Origin: Demequina gelatinilytica
Lineage (GTDB): Bacteria; Actinomycetota; Actinomycetes; Actinomycetales; Demequinaceae
Length of the DNA: 64,000 bases
Reading direction: 5' to 3'
Assembly: GCF_000971115.1 (NCBI RefSeq)
Contig: NZ_BBLV01000017.1
Location: forward strand, 62,001-126,000
In this document: one piece after another, positions 1 to 8,256 of the stretch
Numbering within the stretch: position 1 is the stretch's first letter
How the letters are laid out: each line of letters starts with the position of its first letter
Made by a program: the position numbers and the translations under genes
The notes under the pieces: model-generated
The model's input: the letters and a program-made list of their open reading frames with translations, nothing else
Database searches by the model: none
Told to the model about the DNA's origin: nothing

Positions 1-43
1 ACCCGGGTGCGGGCGGGTGTCGAACGTCAAGGAGGACGTAGGC

Positions 44-151
44 ATGGACGATGCGCGGCGGGCTCCCGTCACGGTCGACCCATGCGCGGCATCAGGCCCG
101 TCGGGGCAACCCTCAGCCGACGGCGCGGCGCGCGATGGCGCGCGCCCGTAG
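44..151 (+). CDS. possible 35-codon leader ORF upstream of the GH43-GH51 gene
   Basis: An ATG at 44 follows a GGAGG ribosome site at 31-35 with 8 nt spacing and opens a 35-codon frame ending in TAG at 149-151. It stops 31 nt before the real start of the large secreted enzyme and is in another frame. The peptide begins MDDARRAPVT and is rich in Ala, Gly, Arg and Asp; I recognise no domain. It could be a leader peptide or uORF, or a chance reading frame in GC-rich DNA. The window starts only 43 nt upstream, so the transcript start cannot be judged. Confidence 0.25.
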   Translation: MDDARRAPVTVDPCAASGPSGQPSADGAARDGARP

Positions 152-182
152 CCGTGCATCCCACCTCAGGAGGAGAAGACAG

Positions 183-3100
183 ATGACAGCCACCCTCGGG
201 GAGCGGCGCCGGTTCACGGCGCTGCTCACGACGGCGATGATCGCGGCGCTCGTGATCGCGCTCCAGTATCCGGCCGGGCCGGCACGCGCGGCGGTGACCG
301 CGACGCTGCTGGCCCAGTACGACTTCTCCGCGAGCGACGGCACCACGGTGCCCGACGCGAGCGGCAACGGCAACGACGCCAGCATCATCGGCTCCGGCGC
401 GAGCATCGATGGCGATGTGCTCACCCTGCCCGGCGGCGCGAGCGGCAGCGGCGCCGCCTACGTCCAGATGCCGACCGGCATGTTCGACGGTCAGGACACG
501 GTCACCATCAACACGTGGCTGCGCAACCAGACCGGGACCGGCTACTACGCGGCCATGTTCTTCGGCACCACGGAGACCCTGCCGAGCCAGTACTGGCTCC
601 TCAACCCCGCGACGCCGAGCGACGGTCGCTTCAAGACCGTCATCACAGGCTCCCTCGACGCGGCCGCGCCGTGGTGGACGGAGGTGGGGATCAGCCCGAC
701 CGACGCCGCCAAGGGGATCGCGGGGCCCGTGACGGACCCCGGGGCCTGGCAGATGTACACCACGGTCATCACCCCGACGTCGATCACCGGCTACCTCGAC
801 GGCGAGAAGGTCGGCACGGTGGCGACCACCCGCACCGTGAGCGACTTCGGCACGGACCTGGTCGCGTACATCGGCCGCTCGTCCTACCCCGACATGTTCT
901 ACGCGGGCGGGGTCCGCGACGTCGCCATCTACACCGAGGCGCTCTCCGACGCCCAGGTCACGGAGCTCTTCGTCGGCGACCTCACCGACGAGGAGGCCGT
1001 CGCGGCCGACCTCGCGGCGCTGACCATCCCGAACCTCGACGACGTGCGCGGCAACATCACGCTCGCGTCCGCCGGGGCGAACGGCTCGTCGATCACCTGG
1101 GAGTCCTCGGACGAGTCCGTCATCACCGCCACCGGCGAGGTGACGCGTCCTGCCACGGGTGCGGACCCCGCGACCGTGACGCTCACCGCGACCGTCACCA
1201 AGGGCGAGGTCGCCGAGGTCAAGGTCCTCGAGGCGACGGTCGCCCCGCTGCCGGCGGATGCCGACTACGAGGGCTACTTCTTCCCGTACTTCGAGGGCGA
1301 GTCCAGCACGGTGGGCGAGGAGATCTACTTCGCGACGAGCGTGGGCGACGACCCGACGAGCTGGAAGGAGCTCAACAACGCGGAGTCGGTGCTCCAGTCG
1401 ACCATGGGCGAGGAGGGCATCCGCGACCCGTTCATCATCCGCTCTCCCGAGGGCGACCGCTTCTACATGCTGTCGACGGACCTCAACATGTTCGACCGCT
1501 ACGGCAGCTACGACTTCGGCACCGCGCAGGAGACGGGCAGCCGTCGCCTCAACGTGTGGGAGTCGGACGACCTGGTGACGTGGAGCGCGCAGCGGTCCAT
1601 CACGGTGTCGAGCGACCTCGCGGGCAACACGTGGGCCCCCGAGGCGTTCTACGACGCCGACGCGGGGGAGTACGTCGTCTACTGGGCATCGAACCTCTAC
1701 GAGACCTCCGACACGACGTCCCGCGACTACACCACCACCTACAACCGCATGATGTACGTCACCACGCGTGACTTCGTGACGTTCACCGCGCCGCAGGTGT
1801 GGGTCGACGTCAAGCGGGGCACGGGTCGCGGCATGATCGACGCGACGGTGGTCGAGGACGGCGGAACCTACTACCGCTTCATCAAGGACGAGGCCACGTT
1901 CGACATCCGCCAGGAGCGCTCGACCGACCTGACCGCGACGGTGTCCGGCACCCTTCCCACGGAGGGCTCCGAGGGCTGGCAGCTGGTCAAGGAGCACATC
2001 GGCGTGGGCGAGCCCAACCCGTGGGGCGGCACGTTCACGCAGGGCGAGGGCCCGACGGTGTTCGAGGACAACGAGCAGCCCGGCCACTGGTACATGCTGA
2101 TCGACCAGCCGAGCTACCACGGCGGCGAGGGCTACATGCTGTTCGAGACCGACGACATCGCCTCGGGCGACTGGACGTCGATCCCGTCGGCCCAGCTCCC
2201 GTCGAGCGCTCGTCACGGCACCGTGCTGCCCATCACGGCCGATGAGCAGGCGGCCCTGCTGGCCGCGTACCCGGACGACGAGCCCGCGGAGTACACCATC
2301 ACGGTGGACGATGCGGCGACGGGCGCGGAGATCCCCGACAGCATGTACGGCGTGTTCTTCGAGGACATCAACTGGGCGGCCGACGGCGGGCTCTACGCGG
2401 AGCTCGTGCGGAACCGATCCTTCGAGTTCCTGCCCATCGACAACTCGTCCTACACCGGCATGACCGCATGGTCGACCACGGCCACCGGCGACGGCGCGGG
2501 CACGGCCACCACCGTGAACGACGACGAGCACCTCAACGAGCGCAACCGCACGTACCTCCAGGTCGAGCTCGACAACCCCGACGGGGGCACGTACGGCGTG
2601 CGCAACGGCGGATTCGACGGCGTCGCCCTGAAGGAGGGGGCGCTGTACGACTTCTCCGTGTTCGCCCGCACCACCGCGGAGGCCGGCACACCGCTGACGG
2701 TGTCCCTGGTGGACGCGGACGGCGCGGCGCTGTCCGACACCCTCGCGCTCACCGTCGGCGACGACGGCTGGGCCAAGTACGAGGGCGTGCTCACCGCATC
2801 GTCCACCACCACGTCCGGACGCCTCGACGTCCAGGCGGGCGGTACCGGCACGCTCCGGCTCGACATGGTCTCGCTGTTCCCCGAGGACACGTACAAGGGC
2901 CGGACCAACGGTCTGCGCAAGGACCTCGCGGAGAAGATCGAGGCCCTCGACCCGGGCTTCATCCGCTTCCCGGGCGGCTGCATCGTCAACGTCGACAGCC
3001 ACCTCGGCTACGACGAGGACTCCGACTACGAGCGCTCGCGCTCCTACCAGTGGAAGGACACCATCGGCCCGGTCGAGGAGCGGGCCACCAACACCAACTT

Positions 3101-5174
3101 CTGGGGCTACAACCAGTCCTACGGCCTCGGCTACTACGAGTACTTCCAGTTCGCCGAGGACATCGGCGCGATGGCGGTCCCGGTGGTGCCGGCGCTCATG
3201 AACGGCTGCGGCCAGTCGCTCATCGCGGGCCAGTACGACAACCAGGAGCTGCTCGACCGCCACATCCAGGACGCGCTCGACCTCATCGAGTTCGCGCGCG
3301 GCGACGCCACCACCGAGTGGGGTGCGGTCCGCGCGGAGATGGGTCACCCCGAGCCGTTCGGGCTCGATCGCCTCGAGGTGGGCAACGAGGAGAACTACCC
3401 GGTGGAGTTCATCGAGAACTTCGTGCAGTTCCGGGACGCGATCCAGGCCGTCTACCCGGACGTGATGGTGATCTCCAACTCCGGTCCCGACGACCAGGGC
3501 GCCTCGTTCGACCTCCACTGGGAGCAGAACGTCGCGAACGATGTCGACATGGTGGACGAGCACTACTACAACAGCCCCAGCTGGTTCCTCCAGAACAACG
3601 ATCGCTACGACTCGTACGACCGTGAGGGTCCGCTGGTGTGGGTCGGCGAGTACGCCTCGCTCGACAACCGCTGGTTCAACGCGCTGTCGGAGGCCGCCTA
3701 CATGACGGGTCTCGAGCGCAACGCGGACGTGGTGCAGATGGCGTCCTACGCGCCGCTGCTCGCGAACGCGAGCCACTACCAGTGGTCGCCCGACATGATC
3801 TGGTTCGACAACGACGAGTCGTGGGGCTCGGCCGACTACGAGGTTCAGAAGCTCTTCATGAACAACGTGGGCGACCGGGTCATCCCGACCGACGCGACCG
3901 GGGACGTCATCGAGCCGACGCCGATCGGCGGCACCGTGGGCCTCTCCACGTGGGCCACCGCGGCGAGCTACGACGACGTCACCGTGACCGACCCCGACGG
4001 CAACGTCATCTTCGAGGACGACTTCGACGACGGCGACGCCGACGGCTGGACCTCCCTGGCGGGCATCGGCTCGTGGGCGGTGCAGGACGGCGCCTACGTC
4101 CAGTCGAGCACCAGCGCGCTCAACACGCTGGTCTCGGCGCCGTCGTTCGAGGCGGAGGAGTACGACCTCAACCTCAAGGCCACCAAGATCTCCGGCGCCG
4201 AGGGCTTCCTCATCGGCTTCGGGGTCAAGGACTCGGGCAACTTCTACTGGTGGAACCTCGGCGGGTGGAACAACACCCGTCAGGTCATCGAGAAGGCGAC
4301 CGACGGCGCGAAGGAGACCCTGTTCGCGCAGGAGGGCCGCAGCGTCGAGACCGGTCACGAGTACGACATCACCATCTCGGTGCGGGGGACCCATGTGGAC
4401 CTCTACCTCGATGGCGTGCTCGAGGGTTCGTTCGACGACGACGCGGTGACCGAGCCGTTCGCCCAGGTCCTCACCGAGGACGATGCGACCGGTGACCTCA
4501 TCCTCAAGGTCGTGAACGCGCAGCGCCGCGCCGCGACCACGCAGATCGACCTCGGGGAGCGGTTCGTGGCCTCCGAGGCCGAGATGACGCAGATCGTCGC
4601 GAAGCAGGCGGCGGTCAACACGCGGGTCTCGACCCCCGTCAAGCCCGAGACCACCACGGTCGACGGCATCGCGTCGCAGTTCGAGTGGACGTTCCCGGGC
4701 AACTCGGTGACGTTCCTGCGGATCAGCACCGCGAAGGTCACGGGCTTCGCCCCGCCTGTCGACATGCGCGACGTCAACGTCGTGCAGGCAGGCAGCGCGG
4801 TCCCGTTGAAGTTCTCCGCGGAGCTCGCCGGCGAGGCGATCACCGATCCGGGGCAGGTGCGGGTCGAGGTCGCGGAGATGGAGTGCGGCGCCGACCCGTC
4901 CGAGGCGGGCGACGGCGTGGTCGTCGACTCGTCGCGGATCCGGTACGACCAGCGCTCCGGACAGTTCGTCTACATCTGGAAGACGGACAAGAGGGAGGCC
5001 GGCACCTGCTACGCGGCGACGGCGACGGTGGCGGGAGCGCCGGCGTCGACCGGGGTGACCGCGACCTTCGAGCTGCGTGCCAAGGGTTGGGACAAGCCGA
5101 ACCCGTGCCCGGCGCATCGGCCGGGGGAGGAGCCCCAGGCGACCAAGGCGAAGGTGGTGAAGACCAAGGCCTGA
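183..5174 (+). CDS. secreted multidomain GH43-GH51 alpha-L-arabinofuranosidase/xylosidase
   Basis: Predicted extracellular enzyme of 1663 aa for removing arabinose and xylose from arabinoxylan or arabinan. The ATG at 183 is chosen because AGGAGG lies just upstream and a signal peptide follows (residues 1-36, ending PARA). Order: LamG-like domain (about 40-270), degenerate bacterial Ig domain (272-365), GH43 (about 370-700; RDPF near 414, WAPE near 486, EGPTVF near 620), then GH51 (from about 702) with a carbohydrate-binding-like insert (about 763-900). In GH51 the acid/base is Glu1069 in EVGNEEN and the nucleophile Glu1156 in WVGEYAS. A second concanavalin-like insert and a PxKF-type domain (AVPLKF) close the protein. 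Both catalytic modules look intact. The substrate is inferred from family. A converging secreted esterase lies next door. Confidence 0.9.
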   Translation: MTATLGERRRFTALLTTAMIAALVIALQYPAGPARAAVTATLLAQYDFSASDGTTVPDASGNGNDASIIGSGASIDGDVLTLPGGASGSGAAYVQMPTGMFDGQDTVTINTWLRNQTGTGYYAAMFFGTTETLPSQYWLLNPATPSDGRFKTVITGSLDAAAPWWTEVGISPTDAAKGIAGPVTDPGAWQMYTTVITPTSITGYLDGEKVGTVATTRTVSDFGTDLVAYIGRSSYPDMFYAGGVRDVAIYTEALSDAQVTELFVGDLTDEEAVAADLAALTIPNLDDVRGNITLASAGANGSSITWESSDESVITATGEVTRPATGADPATVTLTATVTKGEVAEVKVLEATVAPLPADADYEGYFFPYFEGESSTVGEEIYFATSVGDDPTSWKELNNAESVLQSTMGEEGIRDPFIIRSPEGDRFYMLSTDLNMFDRYGSYDFGTAQETGSRRLNVWESDDLVTWSAQRSITVSSDLAGNTWAPEAFYDADAGEYVVYWASNLYETSDTTSRDYTTTYNRMMYVTTRDFVTFTAPQVWVDVKRGTGRGMIDATVVEDGGTYYRFIKDEATFDIRQERSTDLTATVSGTLPTEGSEGWQLVKEHIGVGEPNPWGGTFTQGEGPTVFEDNEQPGHWYMLIDQPSYHGGEGYMLFETDDIASGDWTSIPSAQLPSSARHGTVLPITADEQAALLAAYPDDEPAEYTITVDDAATGAEIPDSMYGVFFEDINWAADGGLYAELVRNRSFEFLPIDNSSYTGMTAWSTTATGDGAGTATTVNDDEHLNERNRTYLQVELDNPDGGTYGVRNGGFDGVALKEGALYDFSVFARTTAEAGTPLTVSLVDADGAALSDTLALTVGDDGWAKYEGVLTASSTTTSGRLDVQAGGTGTLRLDMVSLFPEDTYKGRTNGLRKDLAEKIEALDPGFIRFPGGCIVNVDSHLGYDEDSDYERSRSYQWKDTIGPVEERATNTNFWGYNQSYGLGYYEYFQFAEDIGAMAVPVVPALMNGCGQSLIAGQYDNQELLDRHIQDALDLIEFARGDATTEWGAVRAEMGHPEPFGLDRLEVGNEENYPVEFIENFVQFRDAIQAVYPDVMVISNSGPDDQGASFDLHWEQNVANDVDMVDEHYYNSPSWFLQNNDRYDSYDREGPLVWVGEYASLDNRWFNALSEAAYMTGLERNADVVQMASYAPLLANASHYQWSPDMIWFDNDESWGSADYEVQKLFMNNVGDRVIPTDATGDVIEPTPIGGTVGLSTWATAASYDDVTVTDPDGNVIFEDDFDDGDADGWTSLAGIGSWAVQDGAYVQSSTSALNTLVSAPSFEAEEYDLNLKATKISGAEGFLIGFGVKDSGNFYWWNLGGWNNTRQVIEKATDGAKETLFAQEGRSVETGHEYDITISVRGTHVDLYLDGVLEGSFDDDAVTEPFAQVLTEDDATGDLILKVVNAQRRAATTQIDLGERFVASEAEMTQIVAKQAAVNTRVSTPVKPETTTVDGIASQFEWTFPGNSVTFLRISTAKVTGFAPPVDMRDVNVVQAGSAVPLKFSAELAGEAITDPGQVRVEVAEMECGADPSEAGDGVVVDSSRIRYDQRSGQFVYIWKTDKREAGTCYAATATVAGAPASTGVTATFELRAKGWDKPNPCPAHRPGEEPQATKAKVVKTKA

Positions 5175-5190
5175 TTCCTCGGGGATGACG

Positions 5191-5224
5191 AGAGGCCCCG
5201 TCGGCGGACGCCGGCGGGGCCTCT
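5191..5224. terminator. bidirectional hairpin terminator between converging secreted enzymes
   Basis: A 16-bp stem (5191-5206 with 5209-5224, one G-T pair) sits 16 nt after the stop of the GH43-GH51 gene and before the stop of the converging esterase. There is no T-run, which is common for high-GC actinobacterial terminators. It can serve both strands. Confidence 0.75.
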
Positions 5225-5270
5225 CTGCGCGGCAACGCATCCTGGTGGGACGATGCGCGGCCGTCCTGCG

Positions 5271-6632
5271 CTAGCGGTCCTGGTCCTGGTCGAACAGCCA
5301 GTCGAGGATCACGTCGTTGGAGTACGTCGGGATCCATGACAGGTGGCTGAAGATCGGCGTCGTGCCGGACTCGATGGTGGTGAACAGGTGCGCGCTGCCG
5401 GTGTGGCGCGCCTCCTTGACGGCGGCCTTGGCCAGGGCCTCCTGCGCGTCGTCGGCGAGCAGGCCGGACCACTCGGTCCACACCACGGGCGTGCCGGCGG
5501 CCTCGAACGCCTCGAACACGCGGAAGTCCGAGCCGTCGGCGTAGTAGTCGACCACGAAGTCGTCCTCGGAGTGCACGGCCCAGATCGGGAGGTCCGCGAG
5601 CTCCGCGGCAGCCGCCTCGACATCGGCGACGCCGCCGCCGCAGACCACGACGGCGCCCGCGAACAGGTCGCTGTGCTCACCGAGGATCGCCCACGAGCCG
5701 TACGAGCCCATCGACAGGCCCGTGAGGTAGACGCGCGAGGTGTCGACGTCCGGGTGCGAGGCGATGAAGTCCTCGACAAGGTCGACCACGGCCTCCTGCA
5801 TCTGCGGGGCCCACCACGCGCCCTTGGTGCCGTCGAACGGGTCCGCCTGCGGCGACAGGACGTAGGCGGGGTCCGTCAGCTGCCGCTCGTCCGAGGCGAA
5901 GACGGTGGAGATCTGGTTGCCCGCGAGCTGGCTGAAGTTGTTCGACCCGCTCTCGCCGAAGCCGTGAAGCGAGACGACCAGCGGGTACTTCTTGCCCTTC
6001 TTCTGGCCGTTCGTCTCGGGCGTGTAGTAGCGGTAGTCGAGCACCGGGCCTGCGTCCGTCGCGAGAGTGCCCGACGCGTACTCGTCGATGAGCAGGTTCG
6101 CCACGTCGCTGTTGGCCACGACGTTCCCGGGCTGCGCCTCGACAGTGATGCGAGGCGACACGATGTCGCCCACCTGGGCCACGGTGTAGCCGCCCGTGAG
6201 GTCGTAGTAGTGCGTGATGGTGGTCGACCAGTTGACGTAGGAGGCGGTCGCGGCCGCATCGTCCTCGTCGAGCTCGAGGATCACGTAGCGGCCCGCGCGC
6301 TGCTTGCCGGTGATGTCCGGCGAGCCGCTGGTGTAGGCGGCGGTCACGGTCCGCTCGCCGACGAGCGGGGCGATGCCGCCCGCGCCCAGGTCGACCTCGA
6401 CATCGAACGCATCGACGTCGACGCCGGTGCCGCCGAGCCTTAGCACGCGGTCGTACTCGACCGCGATCGCCGTCACCTTGAGGCCGGACGGCGCCACCTC
6501 GGTGATCACCGTCGCGTCGACGACGCTCGCGTCGGCGTCGTGCGCGGGGCTCGCCGATGCGGCGGCGCCGCACGCGGTCACGGCGATCGCGGCGGTGGTG
6601 ACCGCCGCGGTACGGGTCCACGGAACTGGCAT
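5271..6632 (-). CDS. secreted CE1-like esterase/alpha-beta hydrolase with N-terminal Ig-like domain
   Basis: Predicted exported esterase of 453 aa, plausibly an acetyl-xylan or feruloyl esterase acting on the same hemicellulose as the neighbouring GH43-GH51 enzyme (inference from context). The ATG at 6632 has GAGGAG upstream. Residues 1-30 form a signal peptide; VTAC at its end resembles a lipobox, so it may be a lipoprotein. An N-terminal beta domain (about 35-190) resembles the Ig-like domain of EstA-type esterases. The hydrolase domain carries the nucleophile elbow GLSMG (Ser307), an Asp in HSEDDFVVD and a C-terminal His in HLSWIP. PHB-depolymerase-like esterase is the main alternative. 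Confidence 0.8.
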   Translation of the reverse strand: MPVPWTRTAAVTTAAIAVTACGAAASASPAHDADASVVDATVITEVAPSGLKVTAIAVEYDRVLRLGGTGVDVDAFDVEVDLGAGGIAPLVGERTVTAAYTSGSPDITGKQRAGRYVILELDEDDAAATASYVNWSTTITHYYDLTGGYTVAQVGDIVSPRITVEAQPGNVVANSDVANLLIDEYASGTLATDAGPVLDYRYYTPETNGQKKGKKYPLVVSLHGFGESGSNNFSQLAGNQISTVFASDERQLTDPAYVLSPQADPFDGTKGAWWAPQMQEAVVDLVEDFIASHPDVDTSRVYLTGLSMGSYGSWAILGEHSDLFAGAVVVCGGGVADVEAAAAELADLPIWAVHSEDDFVVDYYADGSDFRVFEAFEAAGTPVVWTEWSGLLADDAQEALAKAAVKEARHTGSAHLFTTIESGTTPIFSHLSWIPTYSNDVILDWLFDQDQDR

Positions 6633-6807
6633 GGGTGCTTCTCCTCGTTGAGATCGCTGTGTCCCGGCGTCTTCGTCGGGACGCCGGCCGGGGATGAGCC
6701 CGGCCGACGTTCGGGACGCTAGCGATCCCGATGAGCGAGGGTTTGTCCCACAGTGCCTGAATGCACGAACTGTCGTGTTCGCCGCAAGATCTGCGGCCCG
6801 GGACGCG

Positions 6808-7296
6808 TCAGTCCTGGTCCTCGCCGGGACGCATGGCCTCCCAGTCGCGCGGACCCAGATCGGGCACCTTGCGCTCGTAGCCGTCGCGGAACAGGGGGGA
6901 GGAGATGAGGAAGTCGGCCGTCGCGACGTTCGACGCGATCGGGATGTTCCACAGGGCACCCAGGCGCAGCAACGCCTTCACATCGGGGTCGTGGGGCTGC
7001 GGCTCGAGGGGGTCCCAGAAGAAGATCAGCATGTCGAGCGCGCCCTCGGCGATCTTCGCGCCGATCTGCTGGTCGCCTCCCACGGGGCCGGACAGGAACC
7101 GGTGGACCTTGATCCCGAGCTCGTACTCGAGCATGGTGCCCGTGGTGCCGGTCGCGTACAGCTCGTGCGGGGCCAGCGACCCCTTGTTGAACGAGGCCCA
7201 CTCGAGGAGCTCGGCCTTCTTGTTGTCGTGCGCCACGAGCGCGATGTGGAGCTGTCGCGCGGGGGCGTTGCTGGGGGAGGTGTCGTCTCTGCTCAC
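6808..7296 (-). CDS. mgsA: methylglyoxal synthase
   Basis: Converts dihydroxyacetone phosphate to methylglyoxal and phosphate, a bypass of lower glycolysis in the cytosol. The 162-aa product shows IALVAHD near residue 20, the phosphate-binding TGTTGTML near 49, and [10 protein letters not shown] with the expected catalytic Asp75. The start is GTG; no strong ribosome site is visible, and about 14 residues precede the usual family start. Genes for DHAP-producing steps (pfkA, tpiA) lie elsewhere in the window. A weak 6-bp hairpin (6781-6797) follows the stop. Confidence 0.93.
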   Translation of the reverse strand: MSRDDTSPSNAPARQLHIALVAHDNKKAELLEWASFNKGSLAPHELYATGTTGTMLEYELGIKVHRFLSGPVGGDQQIGAKIAEGALDMLIFFWDPLEPQPHDPDVKALLRLGALWNIPIASNVATADFLISSPLFRDGYERKVPDLGPRDWEAMRPGEDQD

Positions 7297-7367
7297 GCGT
7301 CGAGCATGTCACGGGATGGTCCCGGGCGAGGCATGGATGCCGCATGCGTCGGCGCATGGGCGGCGAG

Positions 7368-7441
7368 TACCCCGGGTGGGATTCGAACCCACAACACCGC
7401 GGGTTTGAGCCGCGTGCCTCTGCCAGTTGGGCTACCGGGGC
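7368..7441 (-). tRNA. tRNA-Leu(CAA) with a short variable loop
   Basis: Read on the minus strand it folds as a complete 74-nt cloverleaf: acceptor GCCCCGG/CCGGGGT, anticodon stem CGCGG/CCGCG with loop CTCAAAC, T arm GTGGG-TTCGAAT-CCCAC and discriminator A73. The anticodon is CAA, reading the Leu codon UUG. The variable loop has only 5 nt (GTGTT), whereas bacterial tRNA-Leu normally has a long variable arm. CCA is not encoded. It is divergent from pdtaR. Confidence 0.88.
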
Positions 7442-7449
7442 GAGGGCAC

Positions 7450-7456
7450 TAGGCTA
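7450..7456. promoter_or_regulatory. overlapping divergent -10 elements for pdtaR and tRNA-Leu
   Basis: The heptamer TAGGCTA reads TAGGCT on the + strand, 7 nt before the pdtaR GTG, and TAGCCT on the - strand, 9 nt before the 5' end of the tRNA. Both match the actinobacterial TANNNT -10 pattern, so the two transcripts would share one melted region. Confidence 0.55.
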
Positions 7457-7462
7457 GCGCCT

Positions 7463-8092
7463 GTGACTGATGACATGGACACTCCCAAGCCGGAGCAGGA
7501 GACCCAGCCCACCAAGCGCGCGCGTCGCGCGGTCGTCGCGGAGGACGAGGCGCTGATCCGCATGGACATCGTCGAGACGCTCCGTGAGGGCGGCTACGAC
7601 GTCGTCGGCGAGGGCGCCAACGGCGAGGAGGGCGTCGAGCTCGCGCGCGAGCACAAGCCGGACGTGGTCGTCATGGACGTCAAGATGCCCGTGATGGACG
7701 GCATCACCGCGGCGGAGATCATCGCGAAGGAGCGCATCGCCCCCGTGGTCCTGCTGACCGCGTTCTCGCAGACCGAGCTGGTCGAGCGCGCGCGCGATGC
7801 CGGTGCCATGGCCTACGTGGTCAAGCCGTTCACGCCGGGGGACCTGCTGCCGGCGGTGGAGATCGCCGCCTCGCGCTACGTCGAGATCCGCGCGCTCGAG
7901 TCGGAGATCGCCGATATCAACGAGCGCATGGAGACGCGCAAGAAGGTCGAGCGCGCGAAGGGCCTCCTCATGGAGAAGATGAAGCTCAACGAGCCCGAGT
8001 CCTTCCGCTGGATCCAGAAGACCTCGATGGATCGCCGTCTCACCATGCGAGAGGTGGCCGAGGCGGTCATCGAGCAGATGGGCGGAAAGTAG
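7463..8092 (+). CDS. pdtaR: PdtaR-type response regulator with ANTAR RNA-binding domain
   Basis: Phosphorylation-controlled antiterminator of 209 aa. The receiver domain (about 22-138) has the acidic pocket EDE (27-29), phospho-acceptor Asp72 in VVMDVKMP and the conserved Lys in VVKPF. The ANTAR domain (about 145-207, RKKVERAKGLLMEKMKL) binds paired hairpins in target mRNAs in this family. The GTG at 7463 is chosen because TAGGCT lies 7 nt upstream with no ribosome site between, the leaderless pattern; an ATG at 7475 is the alternative. The cognate histidine kinase PdtaS is not in the window. Confidence 0.92.
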   Translation: MTDDMDTPKPEQETQPTKRARRAVVAEDEALIRMDIVETLREGGYDVVGEGANGEEGVELAREHKPDVVVMDVKMPVMDGITAAEIIAKERIAPVVLLTAFSQTELVERARDAGAMAYVVKPFTPGDLLPAVEIAASRYVEIRALESEIADINERMETRKKVERAKGLLMEKMKLNEPESFRWIQKTSMDRRLTMREVAEAVIEQMGGK

Positions 8093-8122
8093 CGCAAACG
8101 CCCACGTGCGCGCTGGGTTGTG

Positions 8123-8136
8123 TCACGAAATCGTGA
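8123..8136. promoter_or_regulatory. palindromic operator candidate upstream of the Liv binding-protein gene
   Basis: TCACGA-AA-TCGTGA is a perfect inverted repeat. It lies about 35 nt upstream of a candidate -10 TAGCGT (8170-8175) and about 120 nt before the start codon, a position suited to a dimeric regulator. No regulator gene is adjacent. Confidence 0.45.
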
Positions 8137-8219
8137 TGGACACGACGCGAACGTGAAATCTTCCTTCGCTAGCGTGACGGTTACCGCCGGGGGGACTCAC
8201 CTCCCGGTGCTGTGACCGA

Positions 8220-8237
8220 GGCGGGGTCATCCCCGCC
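8220..8237 (+). promoter_or_regulatory. leader hairpin next to the ribosome site
   Basis: GGCGGGG-TCAT-CCCCGCC forms a 7-bp stem ending 5 nt before the GGGAGGA ribosome site of the binding-protein gene. It could act as a 5' stabilising hairpin or modulate ribosome access; no switch partner is evident. Confidence 0.4.
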
Positions 8238-8256
8238 GAAGTGGGAGGAAGAAAAC

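Noticed and set aside
69-5240. 1723-codon open frame on the minus strand opposite the GH43-GH51 gene
   Set aside because: Arg/Val/Gly-rich shadow translation created by third-position GC of the real gene; no domain, no ribosome site.
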